A stretch of 64,000 bases of DNA from Paralithodes platypus (GCA_032716605.1 CM064480.1:40620748-40684747); one strand, 5' to 3'. Counted from the first letter of the stretch, positions 23,253 to 36,046 are shown. Program-made: numbers and translations. The notes: generated by a model from the letters alone, not told the origin.

Positions 23253-24640
23253 GTCCCAAATGCCTATCAAGTCACCATCGATTATCACGGCGTGACTCGC
23301 ACGTTCCGAACTAGATTCGTCCGAGCGTTTAAACCTCTAAAACCACAAGACAATACCCCACCCCACACGTCTGACCCGGAATTAAACACCCCTACTAACC
23401 CTTCCACTCAGGCTATGAATATTCCCATACAAACCCCTAAGGGCCTAAGCCCTCCGACAAATCATTCCTCAACATACCCCCCAAACTAACCTCCACAAAC
23501 CCCAACCCCCACTATCACACCCTCCTCCACCATGACACCTTCTTTCACTTCTGATAGTCAAGTACTTCCCCAACTTATCCAAGTACGAAAACCTCCACCC
23601 ACAACCCCGACCACAACAGAAACCCTCCCGTCTAGCCCTGAGATACCTCCCCCAGGCACCACAGTAAGAAACCCCCCCCCACCCAAAACCAAGTACACAC
23701 CCAAACACACCACACAATCTACCTCAGTAACCTCACGCTACAACTTACGCCCACGACAAAAATCTTTTAAAACCTCCAGAAAACACACCCTGCTAACCAA
23801 GTTCTGTAGGGCTGCCAGACCACTACCCTCCTCCTCCTCTTCTTCTTCTTCGTCTAATTCTCCTCCACAAAGGGAAAGAAGACGAATAATCACCAGTAAA
23901 CACCATAAACCCTGTAACTATATTCCAGAAGTAACAACCCCCACCCCCCCCCCAAACACAAACCTTCCTCTTCAACCTCATCCCCTCTCAACCCCCACCT
24001 CATTACCCCGAATGACCTGCTAGATCTACCCCCCCACCAAACTCCCATAAAACCGCCTACTTCCACCACCAGCAAATCACCGACCTCACCAAAGAACACA
24101 CCCCACACACGTCCCTACCCCCAACCCTCCAACTTAAATCTCCACTCCCTACCCAGCCGTCTAGGGGGCCCCCTGCATCCACCCCTTTCTCCTCCACTAT
24201 CCCCACGACCCCACCCACACATTAACCAACCTCCTCATCTCATCGAACCCCCAACCAACCAACCCCTAAAAAATCCCTCCCCCCAAAGTCGCCCCTGAGA
24301 GAACCCCCATACATACCCCCACCAAATCCTCTTCCATTCCGCCTACCACCCTCACCCAACAAAAACCTCCACACGCATCTACCTCTCAAATAACCCCCGA
24401 CCTCGCCCCCAATAAATGCCCTCCACCTGTAAAACGTTCTTCCCCTCAATATAAAACATCGTCGAGCGACTCAAGTCCCACGACAAACATCTACCTTCCC
24501 ACCAGGACCTCCAAAGGTAGATAATCAACAGACCCATCAGATTTAAAGACAGTTATACAAAAACAACACCCCGTTCTGACACTAAAGACCCAAGCCACAC
24601 AACACACACACCCCCTCCTTCTCACACACCTCCTTCACGC
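23253..24640 (+). other. C-rich, Pro/Thr-coding tail of the Gypsy element
   Basis: Integrase-tail residues give way to a C-rich region with many short Pro/Thr/Ser-rich frames and no domain. It includes a serine run (TCTTCTTCTT) near 23835. The region links integrase to the third ORF and has decayed past frame assignment. It may have been a Pro-rich extension of Pol or the start of the third ORF. Confidence 0.45.
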
Positions 24641-24658
24641 ACCTTACCTAAACCGATA

Positions 24659-25356
24659 TTGCGCATTGCCTCACTATATTTCCCCAGCCTACAACACCAC
24701 CCAAGAAAACCCCCAAAACCCCAGACTCATATCCCCCCTTCATCCCCAGCTCCGATTTCAAGCGTTAATCCCTCCCCTTCAGTTAGTAACCCATTCACCA
24801 CACTGAAGAGGCCTCCTGTCAGTCCCACACACCTCACTCGATACATGACCTCCACCATGAACAAATCCACACCCTTCGTCGCCCCCGTCCCTACCCCCAC
24901 AGGGGAAAACTACAAACCATTCATACGAAAGGTTAAAGTAAAAACGTCCACAGGACGTTTAGCCCGTCTACAACGCCCAATCAAGCCCGGGCAACCGCCC
25001 TCCACAACACTGAGGACACATTCCTACAGGTCTACATAGACCTGCAAAAGAAACCTGACCCTCGCTCTCTTGCTTGGTGGGACCTTCTCAATACCCTCAA
25101 AATGACCCACCATGACTATGCTTCTTTTTACTTCACCCTTGAGGCTCGGGGACGAGCCTACAATGAAGGAGAGGGAAGTAAAATGCCCTAGAACGAGAGG
25201 CCCACCACAGAAGCCACGAGCGAACACCACACAGAAACACCCGAAAGAAAGGCCCACAGAACAAATACTGACCTTTCCCACACCTCACGTATACACTACC
25301 CTCGTGTCCTACACATCTACCTACATGAGAATGAACATAAATACACCTTAAGTTAA
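24659..25356 (+). pseudogene. Third ORF downstream of integrase, unknown function
   Basis: The first frame (24659-25039) is Pro-rich, then basic (PFIRKVKVKTSTGRLARLQR). A frameshift near 24985 leads into a second frame with NTEDTFLQVYIDLQKKPD, SLAWWDLLNTLKMTHHDY and ASFYFTLEARGRAYNEGEG. An in-frame TAG at 25189 interrupts it, and the frame is then open to TAA at 25354. The inverted copy at 52.8-56.0 kb has CAG at the same codon, so TAG is a nonsense change in this copy. Some Gypsy lineages carry an extra ORF, but I see no signal peptide or membrane span that would suggest an envelope. Function unknown. Confidence 0.5.
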
Positions 25357-25404
25357 TACACCCATGCTCTGTCCCTAAGTTAGGATATTAATATCAAAAT
25401 ACCC

Positions 25405-25955
25405 TAAAATACCTTGTCTTGCCAGACTAAGTTTCTGAAGACCAATCGCCCCCATAAATCTATGTATTCAATCCTTAGGTTAGTTATCTTTATCCGCCAT
25501 TGTGTTCATCTCTTCCATTTACTTTTCCACAATTGTTAGACGTCTTCCAATCACCTCCTTCGTATCCACAGTCCACACTACTCCATTTTGCTTCGTGTCC
25601 TACACCTCTTACCCGCCAGACTCTACCTACATAATGATGAACAGGAATACACATTCATATTAAAACACCCATGCCCTGTCCCTAGGTTGAGCCAATGCCA
25701 ACCAGTTCAGAGAGCCATAAATCTATGTATGTTCTTCCATCCGAGAAGTAATATGTTCACCCCTTAAAATACCTTGTCTTGCCAGACTAAGTTCTGAAGA
25801 CCAACCGCCCCCATAAATCTATGTATGTTCTCCCATCCGAGAAATAATATGTTCACCCCTTAAAATACCTTGTCTTGCCAGACTAAGTTTCTGAAGACCA
25901 ACCACCCCCATAAATCTATGTATGTTCTTCCATCCGAGAAGTAGTACGTTAACAA
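25405..25955 (+). repeat. Tandem repeats in the U3-like part of copy A
   Basis: The block beginning AAAATACCTTGTCTTGCCAG occurs at about 25406, 25766 and 25862. The last two are 96 bp apart, and each is followed by GACCAAYCRCCCCCATAAATC and usually a CTTCCATCCGAGAAGTA segment. The inverted copy has the same array near 55400-55610, so the repeats predate the insertions. They are in a position where LTR enhancer repeats are common. Confidence 0.7.
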
Positions 25956-25976
25956 CCGCATGTCCTAATTGATAAG

Positions 25977-27764
25977 TGTTACGACTGGGGTTCAAATATA
26001 TCAGGGCTCTTATTCATTGGACTAGTAATGGCATAAATGCTACAACGGAAAGCGCTAGCTCCAACCTCCGATGTATATTCCCAGTGAACAAAGAACACAA
26101 ATACTCTACAGAGTTCTATATGCAATAATAGGCTATCAAACTCTCAATAAATGTGCGTGTACTCTAGGCTTAATGTTATGTGAAAACAGCCTATTACTAC
26201 CTATAACCGAAGGTGCTTGGTTATGGTATGCAAAGTAAGGTGGTAAGAGAAGTTACAGCTTACGTTACTTTAATCAATAAATGTCAGGCACTCCTGCATG
26301 AAAGAAAGTGCACTAAAGTCCTTCAACACTAACAAGGAATCTTCTTTAAATGTTAGATGCTATAAAGATGCTCGTATCGGAAATGGAACCCAAAAAGGCA
26401 GGCAGCGGAACAATGCTCGTGCAGGCTATGCACACAAAAGGCAGAATATATAATGCCGTCGGAGCCAAGAATATCCTAAACACAACAACAATAATAATAA
26501 TCGCCACGACAATGCAGTATTCCTATCAACAAAAAGAGCCTAAGTCGTTTGTGTCTCAATACATCAAACTAGGTTGCGAAATGCTTGTGTAATCATAAAT
26601 GGGTATGCATAAAAAGAGTAATTGGTTTAATATACTTAATGTCTACTATGATTGATAAAGTCTAGCTAGAGTCAATAATACGAGATACTGGTGCGCATGG
26701 CATGCCGCATAGCCTAGTGCAAATCTCAAGTCTGTGCGTCAAATATTACGTTATAGGGAAGGGTAGCTCTCTTGAGAAACCTTAATACCGAAGTATAAGC
26801 GTTCTCCTGGCGTACCTCAAAGACAAACAACGAGCTTAGAACAGTGCAGAATGGTATAGGCAAAAAGCCCTCATTCGTGCATGCTCTACTCTCAATGACA
26901 CACAGACTAGAATTTACTCAATCAACTCCAGTTCTCAGGTATGTCGTGCAGCTTTTAACTAAAGCCAGCACTCATAGGAAACAATACCTTATAATATCAG
27001 ACTCCCAGTCTAGCATTATCTAATCCAGCAGAACACTAATAATTAAAGGAAGCAGTAATATGAAAGCCAACCAATGCTTCGTGATCCACTTATCTTAACA
27101 ACTAAACATACATAGGTTATATCAGACCTTAACGCACAATACAACTGGCCAGCATAAAGCTGATTTTGCAGAGTTAACCAGAGGGGGTATAATATTAATA
27201 AAAGGTGGTGAAAGATATGGAAAATGAGAGAGATAGGCAGAGGAAAAGATTCTCAGGTGCAGAGCAGGTGACAGGTAGCAAGGGAAAAGATGGGTGCGTT
27301 CTAGAAACCAGATCTGAGGGAGAGAGTGGCGAGGAACTGTATATATACTCGCACTAGCTCGAGCCGCGTGGGAAAACAGCGGTTACAAGTCATCTAACCA
27401 CTAGCAAAGCTTACAGCATGGTAAGGGCCTCTCTCCACCAACCCCCGCGAGGCAGCCAGCCGTGACGTCATCGAGCGGGACAAAAAAACACTGCACGCCC
27501 CCTCTCACTCTGTTCTACTCCCTCTCTCTCTCCCAGATCCTATCATTACTAGTTAATGATAAAATATATACTTTACAATTAAATATATAAAGCCTTGACA
27601 TGGGCGAAAACAAAGAGCCTTTCTGGACTGCCCATGACACGAGCTTTCATATGAAATAAAGCACACTCTAATACATAAACTGTAGCCCCATCCACTGCCC
27701 TGGCGATCCTAGCGAGTCACTGTAGGACAAGCCATGCGGTTCTAACGGAGTGGTTAACGTCACA
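25977..27764. mobile_element. Solo LTR (1.79 kb) nested in copy A
   Basis: Comparison with the inverted copy, which is uninterrupted at this point (GATAAGAAACT), shows an insertion beginning TGTTACGACTGGGG and ending TTAACGTCACA. It is flanked by TAAG at 25973-25976 and 27765-27768. TG...CA ends plus a 4-bp duplication are diagnostic of an LTR insertion. No internal genes remain, so it is a solo LTR. TATATATAC at about 27339 may be its TATA box if it reads plus-strand. Confidence 0.75.
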
Positions 27765-30436
27765 TAAGAAACTAAGATACCCACGGGTACACCAGTGTAT
27801 ATAGAACCATTACTCCCGTAAGACCTAGACAGCCATGACTGAGGATGTTAGCCACCATGCTATAACTTAATGCTTACCCCAACCAGGGATTGTATATACA
27901 ACCCTCTGTTACCATTGTATCGACCACTTTCACCACGAAACAATACCGAAGTTAACCCTACGAACTGTAGTTTTCTTTGGTGTATATATCATAGAAAATG
28001 CAGCTCCCAGGAACAACTGGACCAGCAAGAAATAGTGTCAGAGTAACAGTATCCATAACCATCGTATTGACGAGTAATAATACACCATGTTTTTCCCTAC
28101 TTTATCCACAGTCAAGCACACACCTATAGTTAACCTCCTTTTCCCCCACAGCCCCACAGTCCACATGATTCTATCTTTTCCAGACTCATATACCACCCCA
28201 TATTTGCTCATCCCCCGGTAGCATTTGGCTAACGTACTTTCACTGTCATTTACCCCCAAACTCCAATATCAACTGTAGCCTAATGCCACCCCCACGCCCG
28301 GACACCTTAGGGTCAAACTTCCACGTAGCCCCCTGAACTCTCTCCCTCTCATTAACACCCCGCGCTCCTCGACTCTTTTCCGACCTAGCCTCTCCCTCAT
28401 ACCTCATGAAGATCCTTGATTTTTCCGTTGCTAACGCTCTCCAACCTTTTATATATATACTCCTATCCAGCCTACCTTCCCTTAGTAGGCCGGAACATTA
28501 GAACTTTACTAACCCTTTGCATGCCATCTATTCCCTCACAACCCATTCACAACCCTGCACCCAATGATCATCAGTGCGAGGCTAGCCGCCTCGCCAGTGA
28601 CTAACTTCTATTGCCATACTTCCAGATAAATGTGGCAGAGTTAGCAACCCAGTCTCCACCACATCCAGCAAGCCATACAATTAACAACCAACCGATTAAA
28701 CCAGCTAGTCAAGGCACCTTCGGTTTTGGTATTAAGAACACCCACATCTGTCTCATAAACAGAGGGTTATTACAAACACTTGTGATATGGCAAACCCCTA
28801 GCCACAGCCGCCGGACGACCATCCCGGAGAGAGGGCGCACAGCTACCCCTTTTTACCCCCCCGAGGAGGGAGACCCCCACCCCTGCGGAGCTATACCTGA
28901 CCCCTGTTTTGACTTCTGGGTCATTGCCAGGTAGCACAGGAATTCTTCCTATCAATGAACTAACCATGCATGACTAACCCCTTTACTAACCTCTATTAAC
29001 CCACAATAACCCATTAACCTTTTTTGCATACTCGGATAATCAAATTAGCACCTCAGCTATACCATAGAATGAAGACTGAGTAATATAAGAGAGACACTCC
29101 TATCACAGCTGGCCCAGTCCTCCTCGCAAAGTAGATCCAGTCTCCCTCCCCTAAATACTTCCAATATAGCCAAAATAGTACCTCTTACTAAGGCTCAGTT
29201 ATATCACATTATGAAGGCTCCCTATAGCCATGTGCCACAACAGTACTCACCACCTTACCGAGTCCCCGTATCTATTGAGAGCTCAAATAATTCTATAAGA
29301 CTCGAGATCCCTATGGCCTGCAGGGTCCAAAACCGAGCCTATAAAACCCGCCCCCGCCCCCAGTAAAATCAGTTGAAAGATAGACACCAACCAGTGGCTG
29401 GCCCCCTTAAGTTGACCTCTAGCTCTGCCCTTGTGTTGTTCCTGAGATTTGAGATTCCAGAGCCGGCAGACTCCGTGGCAGAGTTGAGATAGAAGCATCT
29501 GTCCACGTACAAGAAATCTACATGCACCTTATAACCTTCACACACACCAGTGGGTATATAAGCATGTAGCCAGCAACGATCGCCAAGAGATCCGTCTTGA
29601 GAACTTCCTACATATGGACCACCTGGACGGCCGCGGAACCAGTCGTTAGCCCCCAACATCACGGACGCAAGATAACCAGGACCAGACCAACCAAATACTA
29701 CCCAAGATTCACTTTATTAGTACTAACGTGTTACAGTACTAATTAGAAATTAACTTATTAATCTTTCTATGAAGTGGCTATATCTTTGCTCAGTGTAATT
29801 CATATATAACCATTCCATTTGGGAAGTGCTAAGCGTATCAGTGTTTATTAATTAACAGGCGACATTAACTCTCGTAATTACCTTTATCCAGATATTATTA
29901 CATAGAAGTTAAACCCTAGTGATATCTAACATTCGCCCACTGATTTGTGTTCTACGTATTTCTGCCATAAGAATATAAAACTTAGATCAGTACCCCCCTG
30001 AGGTTACTAGAATTCCTGTGCTCTAAAACATACGCGTGTCTAATTCTAGTCTGTGAACTACTACTTGTGCACCAGACCTGCCAGTAATAAATCTAATTAG
30101 TGAAATTGAATCTATAAGTAACATTGAGGTCTTCCAGTATATAAACTTGCGAACCAAACCAGTGATCAGAAGAGTATATCTGAACGTTGGAAGTGGGAGA
30201 CTAGGCTCCATCCAGATCCACTAATGCTAGCGGTTCATTTCTATCATTTGTCTTGTACGAGTATTTATACTTTCTTATGCTCCCTATTAACCTTCTTAAA
30301 TAAACATGATCGTGTCTTGTTACCGTGTGTTTATTTTGTGTTCTCTATTCCTCATACCTTGTATTGTGCATGCAGCCATAATATGGTTAGAACTCACATT
30401 ACCCAAGTTAATCCTGTAGAAAAACAGGGCATAACA

Positions 30437-30982
30437 AATTCACTGAGATTCTTAACCACATTTGTGTAGGATTTATCCTCAACCTATTATGTACCCTATC
30501 CCTTGTGTGTTACTATTACTATTGCTTCAGATGAGAAAACATCCCCGACTACGAATCTATATTCGAGAGTTGGAGATCGAAATGATTATGTTGAGACGAT
30601 TCTATAACTCCTCAAGATAGACGTTACCTAAATTAATATACCATCTACATGTCTATCTGATTACGTCAGCCCTGTACTTAGTTATATAACAATTATATGT
30701 TCCCAACCTTCCTAATGCAACCTCCATTTTACTAGACAAGATACCTAGGAGTAGTTCCGAGATTTAATTAGGCAATTACTCATTGATTTGGAAAGCTCCC
30801 AGACCATCCCCAATTTCGTATGCGGGTCTGTGCTTAGGAAATTGTCGTGGCCGGACATTATCGTCGTATTAATTTCGCGTGAGTTTGGCTACGGGTCAAA
30901 CTCGGTACAACCGCCTCAAAATTGTTACTCCTTGTATGCCACCGATCCACAGAAAACTAACCTAACCCTGTGCTTGTACTAA
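30437..30982. other. Spacer between copy A and copy B
   Basis: No gene or repeat recognised. AT-rich unique-looking sequence follows the end of copy A. Confidence 0.4.
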
Positions 30983-31409
30983 TCCATATCCGTTGATTTA
31001 TATAATTAATAATATCCAATTTGCATACGATCATCTCCAGAGAAGTGCAGGAAAACTACCTACAGTAGTCTCTCTCTCTCCATTATCAGATAGATCGATG
31101 TCACTCATGCATGTACCCATTCCTAAGTTAAAGAAAAAGTTTTATCCACAATACTCTGCTTAGTGACCGTGTGCCCAGTGGTAACCTTTTGAGCCACCCT
31201 GTCCTTTTTCCTCTCCCCGTAGGCCTACCAACCCAACTTCACAAACCTTCCCCTCGCATGACGCCCATCAGGATGTTTTTATATTCCATGCCGAGTCAGT
31301 TCCGACTCGAACCCCAGTATACAGAGAGTGCAAACCTATTCTGGTATCTCTTTCACGATCCTCTGACCTAAGTAAACCACACTCCCCACCTGAACCGTAG
31401 GGGTAGAAC
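30983..31409 (+). repeat. LTR-type copy B, left part
   Basis: From GTTGATTTATATAA through CTCCAGAGAAGTGCAGG to CCACCTGAACC this matches, with divergence, the U3-like part of copies C (from about 36830) and D (minus strand, near 60720-60250). It is interrupted at 31409/31410 by the P-type transposon and resumes at about 36424 with GCACGAGGCTATGCCCCCC, which corresponds to GCGCGAGGCTAACCCC in copy C. It fades near 36480. Confidence 0.6.
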
Positions 31410-31972
31410 CAAGGCCACCTAGAGTACCAGGCCTTGTCGACCATTCTGTGACGTAGGCAATGGGGTGCTACATCCAATGCCCGCGCTCTGTCCCCATTTT
31501 ATAAATACTCTCTTTTATTCTTTTCTCTGTTAAATTTTAGATTAACGTACAAACAAATTATATATTTTACGTTTAAGGTGTACGCAAAACCACTATCTAC
31601 CTATATCTTACTTTATTATACTCTATATTATGATACCGATATCATAACATGTTTTGGTTATTTCTTGCATATGACTTATACCTTGAACAAGTAGTTGTAC
31701 AAGATTAAAACTTATTATAAGTATATCTCATTACTTTGTTATATTGGAGTAAAATAAAACACAATGATATATACATTACTATATTATATACAAAGACATA
31801 AACAACCTTACTGAAGAGCCAATGATATATACATTACTATATTATATACAAAGACATAAACAACCTTACTGAAGAGACAATTTACGTCACATCCAATATT
31901 ATTCGTGAACAAATATATAAGTAACTTAATTATATACTATATGTTTGAAGATGAACAATATATTTACTGTAA

Positions 31973-31976
31973 CACA

Positions 31977-32019
<43 letters not shown>

Positions 32020-32027
32020 ACACACGA
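31973..32027. repeat. (CA)n microsatellite
   Basis: Nearly pure CA repeats with two interruptions, inside the P-type transposon downstream of the transposase stop. Confidence 0.95.
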
Positions 32028-32064
32028 TATCATATTATATACTATGCAATACAGTATACATTAT

Positions 32065-34771
32065 CTATTTCTCTAGGGTTTGAAGCTTTCTCTTCACGCC
32101 TACATTCTTATTAGCTCTGTTAGCTGTTGGGATGTTATTTTCTTTAGCACAGTAATTATTTAAAATTGCATTTGTTGAAGCATATACCACCATACTTTCT
32201 ATTTTTTCGGTGCTATGCCCATTTTCACAGATATCACTAGGGAACAGGAGATCAGCATCTGCTAAAGCCGTAACTGTGAGGTGTGTTGCTATATTTCTTT
32301 GGCTAGTAGCATTGCGAAAGGCAGGAAGCTTAGCAAGTTTGTTAATTACAATATAGTTATACATGACCATGTTCGCAGTCACACTATCTGGGTATATAAG
32401 AGAACCTCTGCTAATTCCAGCAATGTAACTTAGATTTTCTGGGATTTCTTCAGCACTATCTGATCACGTAATCATTTCTTTACAAGCATTACATTTCATT
32501 TTCTTTATCACGGAGTAACAACAATAGCCAGCTAAATAAACTATAACGGGGATGATGTCTTTACACCTGTCAATATCCTCCTTACAAACTTCAACATTCG
32601 TATGACATAAACCAAAATAAATTTCCTCATCTGTTTTTACTTGCTCATAGTCAATTTCTTCAAAATCCTTTAAAATGACCTTCTTGTCGAGTATGGGTAA
32701 ACTAAGTTTTAACACTGACATCATCCGTATCTTTTTCTCACACTCATATATTTGGCGTACAGAAATATTGTAATTTCCTCCTGCTAACTGTCGATACTGA
32801 CCAAATCTTGCTTCCAAATTGTCTGTTTGAAATTTTCCTGTTAGTATGTAGGTCATATTCAGTTCTGTTATGCAATAATTTGTTATTTCTAATATTGCAT
32901 GGGTCGTATGTTTCAGAGCTCTAATTGTTTCCCTAGTCAGTTTCCCCCCACATCCTGGAAGACTATCCCACGCATCTAACTACTTAAGGAAACTATCCAA
33001 GAACTGATATCGGTCATCATCTGTACTATTTGTTAATGGACAAGATAACTTGTTATTGTGCCTAAGACCTTTAAATGGGGATTTCACATTCATTATATTC
33101 CACCAATTAAGAAACACTTCGATGTACCTAGCAACATCTGAAAATAACGTTAGGCCATTATGTTTTCCAATATTGAGCAAGGCTTGAATTATATACTCAT
33201 TAAAAATTTGGAGAACTAATTTGACATTTTGTCTCTCTAGGTTGGAGGGGGATAATGCTTTCAGGCTTAGCCTATAGGCCTGCTTTAGGAGCAAATTTTC
33301 CTGTAAGAAATACAGTTTTTTGAGAGTACTGAAAGGGGCATACATTATCTTATTAGATTCATTACGGACATTTTTACTTGGGAACTGTGGGAATTTCATA
33401 GTTTTTTCTTCATCTTTCTGTCCTAGCCAATTATTCCTGATGCATTTAAAATTATGTACAGCGTCGTATAGGAAAAAGAGAGGTCTGGTACTTTGCGCTG
33501 GATGTGGGTAAACAATGGACAGTTTTGGTGGATTGGCAAAATATGATACAGCTTTGCCATTGATTGCATTATTGTCTGTTACAATGCTAATGACACTAAA
33601 TCCTATCTTCTCAAGCCCTAAAATAATCTTCTTCATAATGTTATATAATGTCTCTGCCTTCATTATCTTTGCTGGAATTATGTGAACAACATCTCTGTAT
33701 TTTGACCGAATACTGTTTAGCATAAACACATAATTATGCGCTTGTTGCAATTGCATCACTGTCAAATGCTGAACCAACAATATTTCCTGCTTTATAATCC
33801 AAGTAAGGCTTCAGGTGAATTTCATCAACCATCATTGTAACCGTTTTATCACGGGTTGTCAGGGACTTAAATTTGTTCTTAATATACATAAGAAAATGGC
33901 TGGTACGGTGTTCGATAGCTGGGTTAAACGTTTTGGACAAAAATATTCGTCTTATAGTTGAATAGCTAGGTAGAATTAGGCATTTCTTATATCTCAGAAG
34001 TCTGTAACCTTGAGGTGAGCAATTATGCAAGAGAGAGGAGAATATCAAAAATTCTGAGGAGTAATCAAATTTAGTGAGAGTCATTAAATGAAGCTGTTCA
34101 CAAACGAATTTGAGTGTATTCTGATACTTGAAGCCATTATCCTGTACAATAGTTGACAAAAAGGAGATCACAAGTTGAATTATTACAATTGCATTAATTG
34201 GGTTTGAGGCAGGATAATTGATATCGCACTTACGCAAAGCATCAAGCAACACTTCAAGTGTATTAATGTCAGTGACCTTTGAAGGAATCTTATAATCCCC
34301 TAGCTGGTTTATTTGCACCGCCTGTACACTAGCCTGAACATTACAGTCTGATTTGATGACTAAGGACAAAATAACTTTAGGTTGTGGGGAATGAACAATT
34401 CGACATATATGAAAATCTTCCTCGTTTTCAATAACTGTCCAGTATTTCTTATCAATGAACTGTATTTTGTCTTTAAGTTCATCTAAAGAATGAAATGTTA
34501 TGTCTTGTTTGTACTTATTGTTATCTGCAATACTCTTTGCTACCGCAGCTTGAATGGCAGACTCTTCCATTCGTTTCCTCTTCTTGTCCGGGGCTTCTCT
34601 AGCATGTGATGGGCCAGAAAGGTAAGAGGGGCAGTTTGGCAATTGTGATGGAATTACACCATCACAGAGCTGAGGATACGTCAACTTGGCCACTAATTTA
34701 GTTCCGCTCTTCTCGTCAAAGTACGAAGTCTCTCGCCTTATTTCATCAAGTCTAAAATGGAGCTCACACAC
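32065..34771 (-). pseudogene. P-type transposase exon 2, catalytic part
   Basis: The exon runs about 900 codons. It has the THAP end (CELHF), a basic linker, and the RNase-H-like core with MMVDEIHLKPYLDYKAGNIVG near 33800 (catalytic Asp in VDEIHL). The VFMLNSI, LGLEKIGFSVISIVTDN, PLFFLYDAVHNFKCIRNNW and LARFGQYRQLAGGN-type segments (EARFGQYRQLAGG near 32790) are typical of P/THAP9-like transposases. Lesions are a +1 frameshift near 33738 (after IATSA), an in-frame TAG at about 32978 and a TGA near 32464 (CGA-to-TGA type). All later pieces share one frame and end at 32065. It would excise and reinsert the element but is inactive here. Confidence 0.87.
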
Positions 34772-35894
34772 CTGTAAGAGATGAAAGCTCCGATATAGCT
34801 AAGCTAAAAATAAATCGTTGCATAATTGTATTGCGAGCGATATTATAGCTTGGTAGTTCAATCATTCACGAAGGAGTAAATACACTGATTTTGAGCAGTG
34901 TGTAATTTGACTTATGAATATTATATACAATTCAATATACCACACTTAAATTACAGTACTGGGTAGGCTTAAATTTTTTATATATATTTTTCCATAATTG
35001 GGAATACAAAATTATTTCATTATGTAGCATTGATCCAGGAGGAGGATCCAATTCAATGCATCCGCCAGCGTCGTCGTCAAACATACACAACAAACAAAAT
35101 AAAATAACTTCTACTCCGTGGTTATGGATAACTTGCTTCGTCGATAATAATAATAATACTAATAATACTAATATTAGTAATTATAATAATATCAATAATG
35201 AAATTAATAATAATTATATTAAAGGTAACACATCTATTATATCATCAATGAAGTCATCGATATACCACATAATAAACTCCCGAAAATATTATTATATACT
35301 CCCACTGTTGAGCTACTCAATTACTATTATTCTTATTATTACTATTATTAATATTATTATTATTAGCGTCAACAAACGCTTCGTATATTTGGGTTTGCTG
35401 AACCTTTTAGGGTTCCTAATTATACATTAGAACATATTTATATTTTGCACACTCTTATAAGTATAAACACTTGTTAAAGAGGAAATTCACAAAAGCCCAA
35501 TTTCGAATGATCGTGAATAAATGTACTTTGGTGTATGTTTGGGCTAATTTAAGACTACATTTAGATAGATAGATTTTTTTAACATTCGCCAATGAAATAT
35601 GATGACTTGCTTACAGATATATACTCAAAGCCCGAATCGGGTCTAGTGGAAAAAGCCAAGGAGTGGCAACTCTGGTGTCCATCTCCACCAGATTACTTTA
35701 TACTTACTTATCAAACTCGTTGATTTCAATCATGATCCTTGATCGAGGCATTTGCTGGTCACAGGTACACATTGATTTCTGATTCTCAACATCAGCTACA
35801 GAGGGATATTAATTATCCACCAAATACGGTAATATTATAATTTTCGATTACTGACCATAATTCTTATTATTACTATTATTAGTATTACTATTAC

Positions 35895-35937
<43 letters not shown>

Positions 35938-36046
35938 TCTATTTGAACTTGCTGAAGGAATGAGTAAATTTAGTCATATAATGTTTAAGCCTACCGTACT
36001 CAATACTTAGACACGTGAATAACATTGTAGAATAATTTTTACTCAC
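34772..36046 (-). other. Predicted intron of the P-type transposase
   Basis: The donor (GTGAGT) and acceptor (CTCTTACAG) on the minus strand bound a 1.27-kb AT-rich intron. It contains long TAA/TTA microsatellites (about 35147-35370 and 35868-35937). An open frame at 35056-35430 is only translated microsatellite. Confidence 0.7.
35868..35937. repeat. (TTA)n microsatellite
   Basis: Uninterrupted ATT/TTA repeats over about 60 bp inside the predicted transposase intron. Confidence 0.95.

Larger units (their letters stand above)
17674..25356 (+). mobile_element. Ty3/Gypsy LTR retrotransposon internal region
   Basis: Downstream of the gap come gag remnants, a DTG protease, a long Pro-rich spacer, RT, RNase H, integrase with GPY/F module, a Pro/Thr-rich region and a third ORF, all on the plus strand and in Gypsy order. 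The coding strand is strikingly C-rich and poor in G throughout. No 5' LTR is visible because the gap intervenes. The 3' terminal region continues to 30436. Confidence 0.9.
25357..30436 (+). repeat. 3' terminal region / very long LTR of the Gypsy family (copy A)
   Basis: Starts right after the third ORF and ends at the terminal CAGGGCATAACA at 30425-30436. The inverted copy 52794-55966 matches it nearly throughout, which fixes the end. Minus the nested solo LTR (25977-27764) it is about 3.3 kb. A TATA-like run (TATATATATACTCC) is near 28449. The end in ...ACA fits an LTR (TG...CA), but I could not fix the LTR start, so part may be 3' untranslated region. Several short frames inside are not genes. 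Confidence 0.6.

Noticed and set aside
23469..24449. Gly/Val/Arg-rich minus-strand frames
   Set aside because: They are the complement of the C-rich Gypsy tail and have no motif.
25160..31000. Large palindrome linking 25-31 kb and 53-56 kb
   Set aside because: The inverted copies A/E and C/D are not in mirror order, so independent insertions explain them better than one palindrome.
35056..35430. 124-codon open frame, Asn/Ile-rich
   Set aside because: It is translated AAT/ATT microsatellite inside the predicted P-type transposase intron.
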